Source of the DNA: Talaromyces rugulosus
Lineage: Eukaryota > Ascomycota > Eurotiomycetes > Eurotiales > Trichocomaceae
Assembly (NCBI RefSeq): GCF_013368755.1
Contig: NC_049564.1
Coordinates: forward strand, 3,790,001-3,854,000
DNA length: 64,000 bases
Direction: 5' to 3'
Shown here: positions 48,818-62,027 of the stretch, piece by piece
Position numbering within the stretch: position 1 is the first letter of the stretch
Layout of the letters: every line of letters begins with the position of its first letter
Notes under the pieces: generated by a model
What the model was told of the DNA's origin: nothing
Database searches by the model: none
What the model saw: only the letters and a program-made list of their open reading frames with translations
Translations under genes and position numbers: made by a program

Positions 48818-49787
48818 GTCGCTTCGTTCTACATGTATTTAAAGGGTTGGGTATGGACTATTGTTCTTGTTTTGTGACTTATGTATTGGATTTCGGTTCT
48901 TTTTTTCATTATTTATAGTGCAAATAAATTTTTTACAAGAGAAGAGACTTCAGACTTATAATGAGTATTGACGCTGGCTTTGCCAGTATTTCGAGCTATT
49001 TGCCCGGCCCTGTGTCAAAGATGACGTCAGTGAATAGATGCGACGAGTATGAATATTCCTTTGAACGTAGAGAAGCTAGCCTGATAGTGATATAGTTCCT
49101 TACGGGGCCCCTTCCTAGCTAAGCGTAGCATTCCTTGATGAATGAAGGATAAGAATACTCTAAATATAGATATCTTTTTGTATGATCTATCGGCTACTGT
49201 TATAGGGCTACCCTTGGTTGTTACGTTTTCCCTGATAAGATATATGCTAGTTTACCTTTATAGGAGCCAGGTGTGAGTGGTGACCCAGGGTTGCCGTCCT
49301 AGAGACCACAGCGCCCGTTTTTACATATAAAATGTAACAGAGCTGCTCATTTGAACTCTGGCTTTAGTCTTTATAGGAATAGGGACCTGTCAAGTTCAGC
49401 ACCAGATATAATGCCTGGTATTAATCGATGTATGTTATAACAAAAGGTGCTTGTGGCAGTGGTATCATCTTCAGACCGTTAACACCAATCCACCCAACCC
49501 GTCCCAATTCTAGTAACCCTAGACCCTAGTGACCCCCAAAAATCCATGAATGCAATGCCATTGACCTCGTGTCTAAAAGAATACAGTTCGAAACGAAACG
49601 AAAGAAAGACAGAAAAATAAATAGAGAATCCGAGAAAAAGAATATGCCGGCCGCTTCTAATGCTAAACGGAATGAGGAATATCAAACGAGTAATGTACAG
49701 GTCTGTAAATATACCGAGAAGGGGAGAGAAAGAAAAGAGAAAGAAACGGGTAAAAAAAAAGGTTCGTGATATCGTGTCAGCTCATTT
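48818..49787. other. Convergent intergenic region, no gene seen
   Basis: About 970 bp lie between the CPA1 and SNF2-gene stop codons. I see low-complexity purine-rich sequence (49560-49760) and no supported gene. Confidence 0.5.
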
Positions 49788-52700
49788 CTAAGAGTCTATG
49801 TCGGCGGTCGTCGCCGACTCAACAACCGGAAGAGAAATAGGAGCGGGGAGGCCATGCGTAGGATGGTCTGTTGGAGAAGAGTTGTTATTGTTGTTGTTGC
49901 TCAAGTTTGAGAACAAGGTGAATGCCTGGGCTGGGCTTTCGGCCGGAGGTTCTTCTGTCGTGGTGGTGGTGATGTTCATTGAGACGACGTCTGGTCGGGT
50001 AGGTGGCGGGCCAGTGTTATTGTTATCGTTGATGAGAGCTTCAGTGACATTGTTGACTGCCTGGATGGTCGATGTGATGACGCTGCCTGGGTTATCATTC
50101 CACGCGAAGTTGGGAGCAGGAGCCGGTGGTAGTGGTGGGTTGTAATTGATAGTAGGAAAAGATGCGTATTCCATGTTGCTACTGTTATACGCTGGCACTG
50201 GCATCGTGTTCATTGACAAATATCTTTCAGCCATTCTCTTCTCGTACGCGGCAGGGTCAGACTGTCTCAGAAGCTCCAACTGGAGCTCTTCCTGAATCTC
50301 CTTCTTCTCGTCCTCGGTCAGCTTCTCATCGTCCTCGCGGCAGAATGTCTCAGTCAATGCAATATTGAGAATAGCCAAGGACTGCTGCTCGCTCTGCAGA
50401 ATCTTATCAAGCACTTCACGGTCTTTGCCAATATACTCGGAAAAGTCCTCTCTCCCGACATCCTTTACAGGGAATAGGTAATCCCCCAGGGACTTGGAAG
50501 CCGAACGCTCGACGTTTTTCTTGTCAACGACACGCATCGCCAGCTGCGTCTTGAATATCGACTTGTTGTGTATGATCTCTTCAAATGTTCCGCCGGAAAG
50601 GAATCGGTAAATGTACACCGGTTTGTCTTGGCCCAAACGATATGCTCGAGCTACCGCCTGTTCTTCCCATGTTGGATTGAAGCCAAAATCAAAGATGATC
50701 ACCCGGTTTGCACCGGTGATGTTGAGCCCAAGTCCTCCAGCGCGCGTGGAGATGAGGTAGACCTTGATATCTGGATTGTTATTGAATTCTTTAATCGCTG
50801 CCTGCCGAGTTTTGACCGCAGTGCTACCATCCAGTCGATTAAACTTGACCCCGGACAGACGAAGAAGTGCTTCGAGATAGTCAAGCGTGGGGATACTTTG
50901 AGAGAAGCACAAAAGTTTGTCGCCAACGCGGACTGACTCCTCCACGATTTTCTGGAAAATTTCGGCTCGGTGAGAGTATTTCGGGTCGTCGAGGTCTGTA
51001 TATTTGGAAAGAATCTCCCTCTGAATAGCCAACATTGTATCATTAAAGCCAAGTGAGCTGAGTGGTAACTCAACCGGAGAAGCTTCCTGGTCAACATCAT
51101 CGCTCACGGCTTTGTTCGGTTGCCCCTCGGCTCGTTTCTCGAGCTTATTGTAGAAACAGGCAGGATGGTTACAACACAAGCCGAGCACAGCAAGCCACGA
51201 AAGAATAGCCGTTGTTGTTGGCGATGTACCTGATTTTTCGGCCAAGAGAGACCTTGCATATCCATTATAAGCCTCTTTTTGCACATTTGTAAGAGGAACA
51301 GTGATGACAAATTCCACTTTTCTTGGGAGACTCCCTTCCAACACAGAGATATCTGCTCGACTAATTTTGGGGGTCAAAATTTCCTTCAAGACCTGCAGCT
51401 TTTTGAGAGACCTTCGCTGTTCTTGATAAGTGCTGTCGAAAAACAGACCCTGTTCAATCGGCTCTAGATATTTCGCACGAAAAACAGTAATATCATCCAA
51501 GTACTTTGGTGATATCCAATTCACCATTGCGTAATAATCGATCAGGTTGTTAGCCAGAGGCGAACCAGTAAGAGCAATGCGGCTTCTTGATTCTATCAAA
51601 GCCGCAGCTTGGGCAAGCAAGGAATCCTTATTTTTCATCTGGTGAGCTTCGTCGGCGACAACAATTCGAGGGCCTTTCAATAACTGGTCTCTAACTTGAC
51701 TGGAAGCTTGAGCGGGAGCTGGAGATTCCTGGGCTGAGTTTTTCCCCTTTCGTGGCTTGGGCTCAACCCAGGTCCGAAAGAGATAGTAACTCAGAATCAG
51801 AATACCCCCTTCCGAGTTCCATGCGTCAACAGTAGATAGTCTAACTTCAGAAGGGTCTGCCGAGACAACTTTGCGTATAGGACCTAGCCCATGCTCCTTT
51901 GGTGTCCACATCAGAAATTCTTCATACCAGTTCTCGATAAGCGATGGAGGACATAATATCAATGTCTGAGAACGATGGAAACACTCTGGCACTTGCTTGC
52001 GAATAGATGGGTCTGAAGAATTTACCGCAGCAGCAATAGTAACCAATAAAGATATCCTAGCTCAAAAATTAGCCACAAAAAATAGATATACGAGATACGA
52101 GAAAGATGAACTTACACTTGCATGGTCTTGCCCAAACCCATGGTATGCGCCAAGAGACAGCCATCGCGTTTCTCATTCTGAATAAGTTCTCGCCACATAA
52201 ACTGAATCCCCGCCAGTTGATGAGGTTTCACCCGTCGGCCAATATGAGGGTGAAGGAATATAGTCGGCTGCTCAAAGCTCACAGGCTGATGCTCCGAATC
52301 TGTATTGCTGACACCAACGCGCTCCAGTCGCTCTTCCAATTTCTTCCGCTGCTGCTCCTGTACCTCGACTCTCTGTTTCGCTGCCGCCTGCCCACTCTTC
52401 ACGGCTTGGTCTTCTTTCACAGGTCTCTTTCTCTTCTTGTGAGGTGACAGAGAAGAGGGCGGCTGTTGGTCGTCATCGGAATCCCCTGTACTAGAATTCG
52501 CAGTCTCATTCTCTTTCGTATGATATGGACGAAGAAGCTCAAACAATTGTCCAGAGAATTTATCAAAATTGACAGGTGTGCTTGGGTCACGCACTCTTAT
52601 ATTAATAGAAGCATCTATGACGAAACGCCTACTAATACCCGAACTCTTCAACGGCTGGCAAGTGACCCATCCAATGTAAAAGACCGTGGCCCGTAAAATC

Positions 52701-55078
52701 AACTCGTTCTCCTGGCCACTCAAACCGCGAACGGACTGCTTACTTTTGAAAAGAGCCTTGATGCCAGTCTTTACAAGAGCCCTGAATTGTCCCTCAGGGT
52801 AAGCAAGAAAGGTGTCGATCAATTGGGTACGCTCGCTTCGAGGAATATGCCCAATCATCTTTTTCAAGAGCGCCATGCGGTCATCATCAGTGGGAGTTGA
52901 GGTCTGGGGCTTTTCCTTTTGAACTCTAGATTCATTTGAATTCTTTTGAGGGGGCTCTTTCTTTTTCCCTTGGGAGCCGAAATCAGGCTTTGACAATGAA
53001 TTTTTTTGCCTTGTCTTATTTAAAAGCCGTGTTTCTGCAATATCTAGTCTTGCTGGGCTTCCAGTCAGGTCAATAACCTCAACGTCTTGACCTGCAACTT
53101 TCATAGTAGACTGGGGCGTGCCCATGTTACTCTCACTTTCGTCATCAGACGAAAGATAGAATCCACACCGAAGTTTATTATTCGCAGGGTCATCAGCGTT
53201 GTTTCCAGCGTTGGCATCCTTGACGCTTTCGCGAGGAGACATATTACTTGGGCTCTGTTTGACGGGAGTTTGGAAATCTGCGATAGGAGGACGTGGTGAT
53301 GATTTCTTGCGTGGTGTATCTTGAGCAGAACGTTGCTTGTTCCTGTCAGGTGCATTGGTTGTCTCATCGTTGACAATAAAATCGCCAAGGCCGTCAGAAT
53401 CAGAGTCCAGCGATTCTTCGTCAGGCTGGGCTTTGACGATATCCTTTTTAGGCCTTATAACCAAAGGTGCACGAACTTTTGCGGGACACTGTTGTGACTC
53501 CAGTATAGAAACGCGCCATTTCTGTGTTTCGGCCGCAAATACCGTTTGCTCCATACTTTGGCATTGATTTGAGAGATGGGATCGTTCAGTCCACTCATGG
53601 CCATGTAATTCTTTTTTTATCTTTTCCAGTCGTGATACAAGACGCCCAGTCTCATCCAGCGAGAATTTGATTAGCGAATTTCGGCATTTTCTTCGAAGGG
53701 CGTTTAGCCATAGGTTATGTGCCTCTAGTTCAAGCTTTGGTAGATGCTTGGCCTTCCATTTCTCTTGGTAGCTCTTTATGCATTCTTCGATTACGGCATC
53801 AATAATCTGAGGAGAAAGGTGCTTGGACCGGACTTGTGCTTGTAATGCCAACTCCTCTTTCTCTCTATCCATCTCTTGCCAGGTATCTGAATCGTAACCA
53901 CCTTCGGAGCCAGAATCTCCAAATACGGGGTATAAATCGTCATCCTCTTTGACAGGATATTTCTGCAAGAGGTAATTGTACTGATCTTCTTCCTTGGCAC
54001 TCGACTCACGGTGTGTTGGGCGTTGCGGGGCAGCATCGCTACCGGCTGTAGACTCCATGGTGACAGTGGTCCGACCTTTATTTGACGTGTACAGAGTGAA
54101 AAAACGAGGTCTGTCAGAGTCCGCTTTCTCGTTGTCATAAGGAAATACAGCCGTTCGGCTAGATCCATCCTGAGAAGGCAATGTAACCGTCGGTTTCCGA
54201 TAAAAGCGAAAAAGCTTTCGCTTTACAAACAACCGTTGGCCCGTTGAGCAATTCGAAGGCAAGAGAGTCCAGTTGCCGTCTTTCACATCGGCCTGGATGG
54301 GATAGAAAACACTGGCAGGTTCAAGCTTTTGAGGACCTATATACCAAGTACCAGAATCTTGAAGTCGTATTGCGGCTGGAACATCTTTGGAGGGCTCTTT
54401 TGCAACAAGGTTAAGCTTTCTTCGTTTTTTGCCTTGTTCATCGACGTGTATGTGCTCATGTTGGCGGGTTTGAGGGGAATAATTGAGAGATGTCGTTTCT
54501 TGAAGGCTGGCGTTAGGTAGAGATGTTTCCAGGCCCCTGTTTTCGTTCAGTTTGGGTGACGGCGACGACTGAGTCACCTGGAGACTGGAAAAAAGCTGCT
54601 CATTTGCTAATTTGTCCCCTTCAGTTGAATATTCAATACTGCGAATCAAAGACGCTGAACGAGAGACATCTGGATGAGCTGTGAGCCGATTGAAGATAGC
54701 ATGAGGGTTGGGCATGAAGGGTGACGGCATATGACTGTTCATGAAAGGAGTCATTGAAGCAGCTTGATCAAGGCGCTCTTGATTCAAAACCGCCTGATAT
54801 TTGGCGGAATTTCGTCGCGCATACTGTATTGCCCTATCAACGCTGTAGTAGGGCCCCTCACGCAACTTCAGACTAGATCTAAAGAAAGTCTCAAGGCGCC
54901 CATTGAGCAAGACTTCCCCGGTAATGCCATGCTCGCGAAGAGCGGATTCAAATGGCTGTCGATCTGGCAGGGGACTGGGATTTTTCGACGACGTCCATGG
55001 AGTAGTTGAGTTATGGCACAAGTAGTTCACGACCTGGTCGACAGACCAGTCAAACGGATCTTCCTGACCGTGGTCCAT
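49788..55078 (-). CDS. SNF2-family ATPase/helicase, ATRX/ARIP4-like
   Basis: Two exons (52116-55078, 49788-52056) with a 59-nt intron inside the conserved helicase start give about 1,743 residues. The N terminus (DPFDWSVDQVVNYL) resembles a SAM-like helical domain. A long acidic, charged linker follows and the ATPase core begins near residue 960. Motif I reads LLAHTMGLGKT, the wording typical of the ATRX/ARIP4 branch; DEAH is at 1123-1126; motifs V and VI read STRAGGLGLN and QAVARAYRLGQ. The C terminus is disordered, rich in Pro, Asn and Thr with an Asn run. It should be a nuclear DNA translocase that remodels chromatin. The first in-frame ATG is at 55078. The intron donor GTAAGT after CAAGT is fixed by phase. 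Confidence 0.9.
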
Positions 55079-55556
55079 GGCAGCCAAGAAGTGAGGAACG
55101 ACTATGCCAGATTTTCTCCATTAGAAAACGCGTCACATGGAATCTGGCATCACTCTCTGTCCCTTGGTGATACTAAGAAAGATTTCTTTTCACATCAAAT
55201 GAGATGTACCGTCTCAAAGCCGAGTGTCCAGACAAAGAACCAATCAACACAACGCCGACCCCGCTAAGTTTGTCGCGAGAAGAGCAGGAAGACCAGTCGA
55301 ACAGGCCGTTTCTGCGTCTTTGATAGGTGAGAGCTTTGGAGTCGAGATGATTCCTTGGCTTCAAACGCCACTAATATCGGCCCGCGTCTCGTGGCGTGCT
55401 TCTTTTCTGCCGGCAGAATCCGGCGGTGAAGTGGGGTGCCCTCGATAATTATTAATCGGGAAGGCGGGGTCATGTATCGAAGGTTGTCTCGCCAATTCTC
55501 AGGTAACTCTCAAGGAAACGACAATTCTGCGTGTGTGAGATAGCTTGATTGTCAGA
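55079..55556. promoter_or_regulatory. Divergent promoter of SNF2 ATPase and glutathione synthetase genes
   Basis: These 478 bp separate two divergent start codons and have no supported coding content. They are the presumed shared promoter; I see no diagnostic motif. Confidence 0.5.
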
Positions 55557-57203
55557 ATGGCAGCGGCAGAGGCGGTACATGCTACTTATCCTCCTCGGTT
55601 AACCGCTGAGCAGGAGCAGTTTCTGGTTTCGACGATCAAGGACTGGACAATCCAAAATGGTCTGACTGTGAGACCGCCAGCGACATTTGTTTCTCAGGAC
55701 GCAGTCTCTAAAGGCGTTCTCGGAACGAATGCACCAGTTACACTGTTTCCCAGCCCGTTTCCTCGGTCGTCATTTGAAGAAGCTAGAGCAGTGCAGAAAA
55801 TATACAACAAGCTATATGCAGATATAACACGAGACGAGAAATGGCTGGGGGAGATTATTCAAGAGTAAGAATTCCCCCGGGGTTTTGAAAGATAGCTTTG
55901 CTAGTCACGAGAATTGAGCTCAAGACTTGTTCCTGCAGTAGTTGACCGTTGCCGTAGGCTCCTCGATGTTGACGACTTTGTCTCAGGTCTATGGAAAGTT
56001 CACGATGCCGTTAAAAAGGAAGGATATGTACAAGACTTGTCCTTGGGTCTATTCCGATCGGACTACATGGAACATACTCCAGCTGGCTCGGAGAACCCAT
56101 CCCTGAAGCAGGTGGAATTCAACACAATCTCATCATCTTTCGGCGGACTGTCCTCGCGTGTGGCGGCCTTGCATTCAGAGCTGCTCTCATTCCCCCCTGG
56201 GCAACCCATTAATTATCCCTCACACCCATTACTTGACGGAAGAGTGCCTCCGAAGAACACGGCCGTTGAAACTTTGAGCGCAGGGTTAGCAGCAGCTCAC
56301 AGTGCTTATGGTCCTTCCAAGAGCTCGCCTTCACTTCCTCTATGTATTATTTTCGTCGTCCAAGAAGGCGAGCGTAATATCTTTGACCAATTGGCGCTCT
56401 CATCAAGGCTATCGAACTTTCATAAGATTCCTGTCTTCCGATTAAATACAACAGACATCTTGGACTTGACATCGATTCCAGGCTCTAATTCTTCACGGCC
56501 TTTGATATACACCCCGCCTCATGCTCCGTCTACATCTTTTGAAGCAACAACGGTGTATTTACGAGGATTCTACGCGCCGACAGACTATACATCAGAACGG
56601 GACTGGGCCGCTCGGCTCCAGCTCGAGCGTTCTGCAGCCATTAAATGCCCTACGGTGCTCAATCAGCTCTCCGGCTGCAAGAAAATCCAGCAGGTCCTCG
56701 CAGATCCCAATCGGGAGGACCACCTTTCAAGATTTTTGTCTCCCGGGGATTCAGATACTGCCGACAAGCTTCGCCGGACCTTTGCCCCACAGTACGATCT
56801 CCACGAAAATGGGCGAGGCAGGGAGCTTGCTCTGAATGTGGAGACGGCGGCGTCCCACGTGCTCAAACCCCAGAGAGAAGGGGGCGGGAACAATATCTAC
56901 AAGACAGCCATACCGGGCTTTCTCCGGTCTATCCCCGAAAAGGACTGGAAAAGTTGGGTTCTGATGGAGCTGATCCAGCCCCCGAGTGAAGCCAAGAATG
57001 TGGCTCTTCGCAGTGATGGGGCGGTTATTAGTGGAAATGTTGTCAGTGAATTGGGCATTTTTGGCACTATATTGTGGTCGTCGGATGGCCGAATCCTTCA
57101 CAATGAAGAAGGCGGGTGGTTGATGCGGACGAAGGCTAAGGAAAGCGACGAGGGCGGGGTGGCAGCTGGGTTTTCTTCTCTAGACAGTGTTATTCTTTAT
57201 TAG
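55557..57203 (+). CDS. gsh2: Glutathione synthetase
   Basis: Two exons (55557-55864, 55925-57203) joined in phase give 528 residues of the eukaryotic glutathione synthetase family, which ligates glycine to gamma-glutamylcysteine with ATP in the cytosol. Diagnostic segments are EFNTISSSFGGLSSR (substrate and dimer region), ERNIFDQ, the ATP-grasp glycine loop LKPQREGGGNN, and LMELIQPP near the C terminus. The acceptor at 55924 is chosen because only it restores the conserved LVPAVVDRCRRLLDVDDF frame; an alternative AG 14 nt upstream breaks it. The ATG at 55557 directly precedes an alanine-rich start with no targeting signal. The length fits the family. Confidence 0.95.
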
Positions 57204-58776
57204 ATCGTCCTTGAATGTGATACAGCTTTAGGTGCTTTGGAGTATTTAGTATGTATATATGATGAGTCTGTTCAATTCCATATAAGATAGGAGTTTCAAT
57301 TCTGTATGTGGTGTTGGCAGAAAATCTACAGCTTCAAAATTCACCAAGTGGAAAGGAACTAAATATTGATATTGAAAGCTATTACTATTTTAAGAGTCAA
57401 TACGTGTACGAGAAGTGAATTATCAGAGTACAAAGAAAACTTTTTTCCTAGTGGGGCATTAAAAAACAAACGTTTCACAAACTTGCCCCAGCTATTTCCT
57501 GTTTGTGTGAAAATTAATACCCTAATATGGACTAGCTCTATGGCGGTGACAGGCCAGGAAACCCCTGTCGTCAAATGTTCTTTTGGTCTCCCATTGGCAG
57601 AAGCTTAAGTTGCCCTAATCATGTTTTTTATATGGATTGTAGTATACTAACCTAACTTTTTCTTACAGTATCTAGGTATAGTACATGCTAACCCGTCTTC
57701 TGGGTAACATTTCTTCGTTTATTACACCGGTATTTAAGATTTAAAAGTAGAAGGTGTGCTGCTTCGGGAGGTTACAGAAAATGCTTGACCGGTGAGCGGC
57801 TACCCGGCGAAGGTCTAATTATTTTGACTCTTCAAGTCCAGGCCAACACCGAATGTCACTGTTACGTACCGAAAACGAATGGCATTGGTTTATGCCTGCC
57901 TCTCAACAAGAGTTTCCTGTGTCGGTTGTTGAAAGTGGCCGCGGAGACCCCAGGCTCCACCGCGGTGAGTGTTTATAACGTCGAGACTTGACTTGATCCA
58001 CATCAGATGGGGCACATTGGTCCCTGAAATGAGGGTCGTTTCTCCAGGTCTTCATTGCGGAGATGCTTGGTCCGAATTACGGAGCAATAACCTTAACAAT
58101 AGCCACCGGTTTCCAAGTGATTGTCGACCACCACAGATGTACTGAGGATACACCAGTCCTGGAAGCCGTGTCACATAGCTTAGGAAGATACTATAGAGAG
58201 ATAGCCTCGTGGTAACGTCGGAGGAGAAGATGGTTGCACAGTATTGCATTTGTATATCAATGTATATCAATTCAAGCGAGCGGTTTCCGGGGTATCAATT
58301 GATAGCGGTTGGGTTTTCAGCCTCCTTTTTTGGTTTGGTTTGTTTTGTAATCTGCCCTGAATGGAAGCCAGTATTGATTCCCACTAAAGAGGTACTTGTC
58401 GTAGCATAGAGAAGTGGGTCGGTCAGAACGTCTCTGGGGGTAGACAGGCCCCATCCAGAGTGGGCTTGTTTGAAGCTTTCTTTGTCTGTTTGTGAGCTGC
58501 AAATATTGTGCAGTCACGCGACTGAATGTGTGCTCTTTCCTGTTTGGGAACTGTCGTGAGTGCAGCCTCCGCCCCACCTCCTTCCCTATATCACTCTGGC
58601 AACTGCCCTGTGAATTCTCCCTCCTCCGCTATCACTGTGTGGTCTTCTCTGCTTTCTCATCAAGGCTATCTTTGTTATCCATCCTCATCGTCTATCACTA
58701 TCATCTATCCTTATTACTTATCATTAACATCTATCTTTATCATCATCCTTAGAGCCTAGCTCACTGCTTGGTTCAA
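57204..58776. other. Intergenic and 5' leader region
   Basis: About 1.6 kb contains no supported gene. The last 200 bp before the transporter uORF are strikingly pyrimidine-rich (58610-58750, repeated CTATC/TCATC), typical of strong fungal promoters and leaders. Confidence 0.5.
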
Positions 58777-58887
58777 ATGGAGCGTGAACAGCAAGTTACC
58801 TGTGAATCCATCTCACACCTGATTTTCACTGACCAATTCTTAGTTGGCACGAAACTCCAGCTGGGGGTCATGGTCCCATATCCATGA
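58777..58887 (+). CDS. uORF overlapping the transporter start codon
   Basis: This 36-codon upstream ORF starts at an ATG in AAATGG context. Its TGA overlaps the transporter ATG as ATGA (58884-58887). Such an arrangement can couple termination to reinitiation or repress the main frame. A possible 42-nt intron inside the leader would not change the reading frame. Whether it is translated is not known. Confidence 0.5.
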   Translation: MEREQQVTCESISHLIFTDQFLVGTKLQLGVMVPYP

Positions 58888-60948
58888 CAACCAAGGAGCT
58901 CGCCCGCGGCCGCGGCGAGAATCTTACTGGCGAGTAAGTAGCCCATAAACCACACTAGCAAAAGGTCAGCCATAACTCATACAGGATCAAAAACCCCCTC
59001 GTGGGAATCTCCAAGACTCAGCTAATGGCTGACGTCGAGGACTTTGCCCACGAGCACCAGCTGACAGAAATCCTGCCTCTCCTGAAAAAGGGAGCTTTGG
59101 TCGCTCAGAGCCCCAAGGAGTTTGAAAGCATTCAGGAACTGGACGAGAGCGAACGTCAGGCTCTGCGGATGGAGATTACTGGTCGCTGGAAGCACCCGTT
59201 CATTCTCTACTACACGATCATTCTCAATTCCATTGCTGCTGCCGTGCAAGGATGGGACCAGACTGGTAAGTGATATGTCACGGACACTTTGGATTCTTCT
59301 TGCTTACAATCTCAGGATCCAATGGCGCCAATCTGAGCTTCCAGGACGAACTTGGGATCCCCGATACCAAGGGCGGCCCTTGTGACAAACTCGGCCCTGG
59401 CGTTTGCGATAGGAACCTCTGGATTGTTGGACTCGTTAATTCTGCACCATACATTGCTGTTTGGTTGTTGTAAGTTTTAGACTTCCCTTGTGTTGTTTCT
59501 CGTACACTAAATTTTCATCTTGTTAGTTCCTCCTGGATTTCGGACCCCTTGAATCACTGGCTTGGTCGTCGCAGCGTTATCTTCATCGGCGCCATTTTCA
59601 GTCTCTTGGCTCCCATTGGGTCTGGCACTGTTCAGACCTGGACCCAGCTGATCGCTTGCCGTTGCTTACTTGGGGTCGGGATGGGACTTAAGGAAGTCAC
59701 GGTTCCTGTGTACTCCGCTGAGAATGCCCCTACCAAGATCCGTGGCGCTCTTGTGATGTCCTGGCAAATGTGGACTGCTTTCGGGATTTTCTTGGGTTAC
59801 AGCGCAAACCTTGCCGTTGTCAATACAGGAAGTATTACATGGCGTCTGCAATTGGGTTCGGCCTTCATTCCTGCAGTCCCTCTCGTGTTTGGCATCTGGT
59901 TCTGCCCGGAGTCTCCTAGATGGCTCATGACAAAGAAGAAACACGGCCAAGCCTACCAGTCCCTGCTGCGTTTGAGGAACACTCCGCTTCAGGCCGCGCG
60001 CGACCTTTACTACATCCATGCCCAGCTGGTTCAAGAGGATGTTTTGTTGGAAGAAGCAGGGCTCCTCAAGTCTGCCAACTTTGTAACTCGGTTTATTGAG
60101 CTTGCGACTATTCCTCGAAACCGCCGTGCTGCTCAGGCGTCTGGTATTGTGATGATTGCTCAACAAATGTGTGGCAGTAAGTGATTTACCAGTGTTGTCC
60201 TATTATACATTGCTGACGTATACTCTTTTCAGTTAATATTATTTCCTTTTACTCTTCAACGATCTTCTCTCAGGCCGGTGCTAGCAATGTCGGTGCTCTT
60301 CTTGCCTCTTGGGGATTCGGCCTTATCAACTTCTTGTTCGCATTTCCAGCTATCAAGACGATTGATACGTTCGGTCGGCGGGGTCTTTTGCTGTTCACCT
60401 TTCCCAACATGTGCTGGACCTTGCTAGTTGCTGGTTTTTGTTTCTGGATCCCCAAAGAGAGCGATGCTCATTTGGCCTTGATTGCCCTGTTCATCTACTT
60501 TTTCGCCATGTTTTACTCTGCTGGCGAAGGCCCTGTCCCTTTTACCTATTCTGCCGAGGTTTTCCCTCTATCTCACCGCGAGGTCGGCATGGCATGGGCT
60601 GTTGCAACCAACAACTTCTGGTCTTCGATTCTCTCCCTGACTTTTCCTTACATTCTCGACGCGTTCAGACCCCAGGGCGCATTCGGTTTTTACGCAGCTT
60701 TGAATCTTGTCGCATTTGTCTTGATTTTCTTGTTTGTGCCCGAGACCAAGCAGCGTTCGCTCGAAGAGCTGGATTATGTGTTTGCCATGACCACCCGCCG
60801 CCACGCCGGTTACCAGTTGTTTGAGGTACTTCCCTGGTGGGTTAAGCGATACATTTTTGGACTCAAGCACGGCGAGTGTCCGGAGCTCTACAAGACTGAG
60901 TCGAGCCTTGCTATGCGCGATTTTTCGGCTGGCAGAGAGCGTGTGTAG
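58884..60948 (+). CDS. MFS sugar/polyol transporter
   Basis: Five exons (58884-58933, 58985-59265, 59316-59469, 59527-60176, 60233-60948) splice in phase to 616 residues of the MFS sugar porter family. Landmarks are the long cytosolic N terminus with KNPLVGISK and [10 protein letters not shown], the first helix [17 protein letters not shown], the loop signature [13 protein letters not shown] after helix 6, a second GRRG after helix 8, and [15 protein letters not shown] after helix 12. The N-terminal form resembles fungal hexose or myo-inositol-type porters; the exact sugar is not decidable. The ATG at 58884 is taken because exon 1 then joins in phase; the upstream ATG opens only a uORF. It is a plasma-membrane importer of the conserved block, unlikely to belong to the secondary-metabolite cluster. 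Confidence 0.92.
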
Positions 60949-61427
60949 CCTCAAAAACATAGCCTCAAAAACACCACGACGACTTAATCGTACATTCTAC
61001 GGAATGTTTTTTTTTTCGGCAAGCTCGTTCTTGCATCCATCCGTCGTTTTTTCAGGTTATTTTCGAGTGATGACGCTGCAAGTCTTATTTCTGAGTGACT
61101 TCCCGTATTGAGGACAATGTATGTTCTAGAGCAAGAATAGCATCAATGAATAATTTGAGTCTTGATCTTTACTTTACGTCGTAGTTCAACTGTTATTGGC
61201 CCGCGCTATGACGCAGGCGCCGGCGAGACTAGTGCAAACCCTAAAATTTATTTCGACATCAACCATCACCAATGATAATAATTTTCCCCGCGTCGACGAT
61301 GATGAAATAAATACTCACGGTAAACCAAGACACGGCCCTTTCGAGAGTTGTATTTTATTAATTTAAATGTATAAGATAAACACGCCCTTCCAGCAGCAGC
61401 AGGAGCAGTTTTCACAAACACAAAATC
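60949..61427. other. Intergenic region, no gene seen
   Basis: This 479-bp spacer holds the transporter terminator and the POP8-like promoter. No coding region is supported. Confidence 0.5.
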
Positions 61428-61938
61428 ATGGCAACCTCGCTACTCCCCCAGCAAGACTTTACAAACCGGCGCATCACATGCCGAAATCCGCAGTGGACAT
61501 ATCTCAAACTTGAACTGTACTTTCCTCCATTCATCTTTTAACTTGCAAAAGGGGGTTTAAAAAAAAAAAAGGTCTAACGAATACAGAATAACACACCCGA
61601 TCCTTCTCCAAAACGCGCAAAAAGAAAACCTCGACGCGCTCACAGCACGCACATACCTTGGTTCCGCACTATCCCAATTTTTGGGCGTGCTGGGCACGGC
61701 GATTGCACTCGACATACTCAAAATAGAGACTACGTCGTCGTCGTCGTCACGGTCTCGCCAGTTTTTGTGGATTCGTGTTCCGCGCGACGACGCGGCTGGT
61801 GTGGTTGCGGCGTTGAGTTCGTGGGTTGGGCAGACTAGTACTGCTACTGAGGAATCGGTTGCGTGGAGGGTTTGTGCAAAAGGCAATTTTTTGGGGGCGG
61901 TTGTGCATGGATCTGGGGGGGGTGTTTTTGATGGGTAG
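61428..61938 (+). CDS. pop8: POP8-like RNase P/MRP protein subunit
   Basis: Two exons (61428-61516, 61587-61938) splice in phase to 146 residues. The protein fits the small fungal Pop8 family, a nuclear subunit of the tRNA-processing RNase P and rRNA-processing RNase MRP complexes. Supporting segments are WTYLKLEL near the start, LDALTARTYLGSALSQFLG, LGTAIALDIL, FLWIRVPRDDAAGVVAALSSWVG and a terminal WRVCAKGNFLGAVV. The family is short and diverged, so assignment rests on this order of motifs. The intron contains a poly-A run before its acceptor. The gene converges on the bestrophin gene about 180 bp away. Confidence 0.8.
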
Positions 61939-62027
61939 TAGTATTTAATAATTAATAGATCAGTAATAATAAAAAGAAGAATTGTACAAGTCAATTTCGT
62001 CGTTATGTTGTATATGCTATGTAGATT

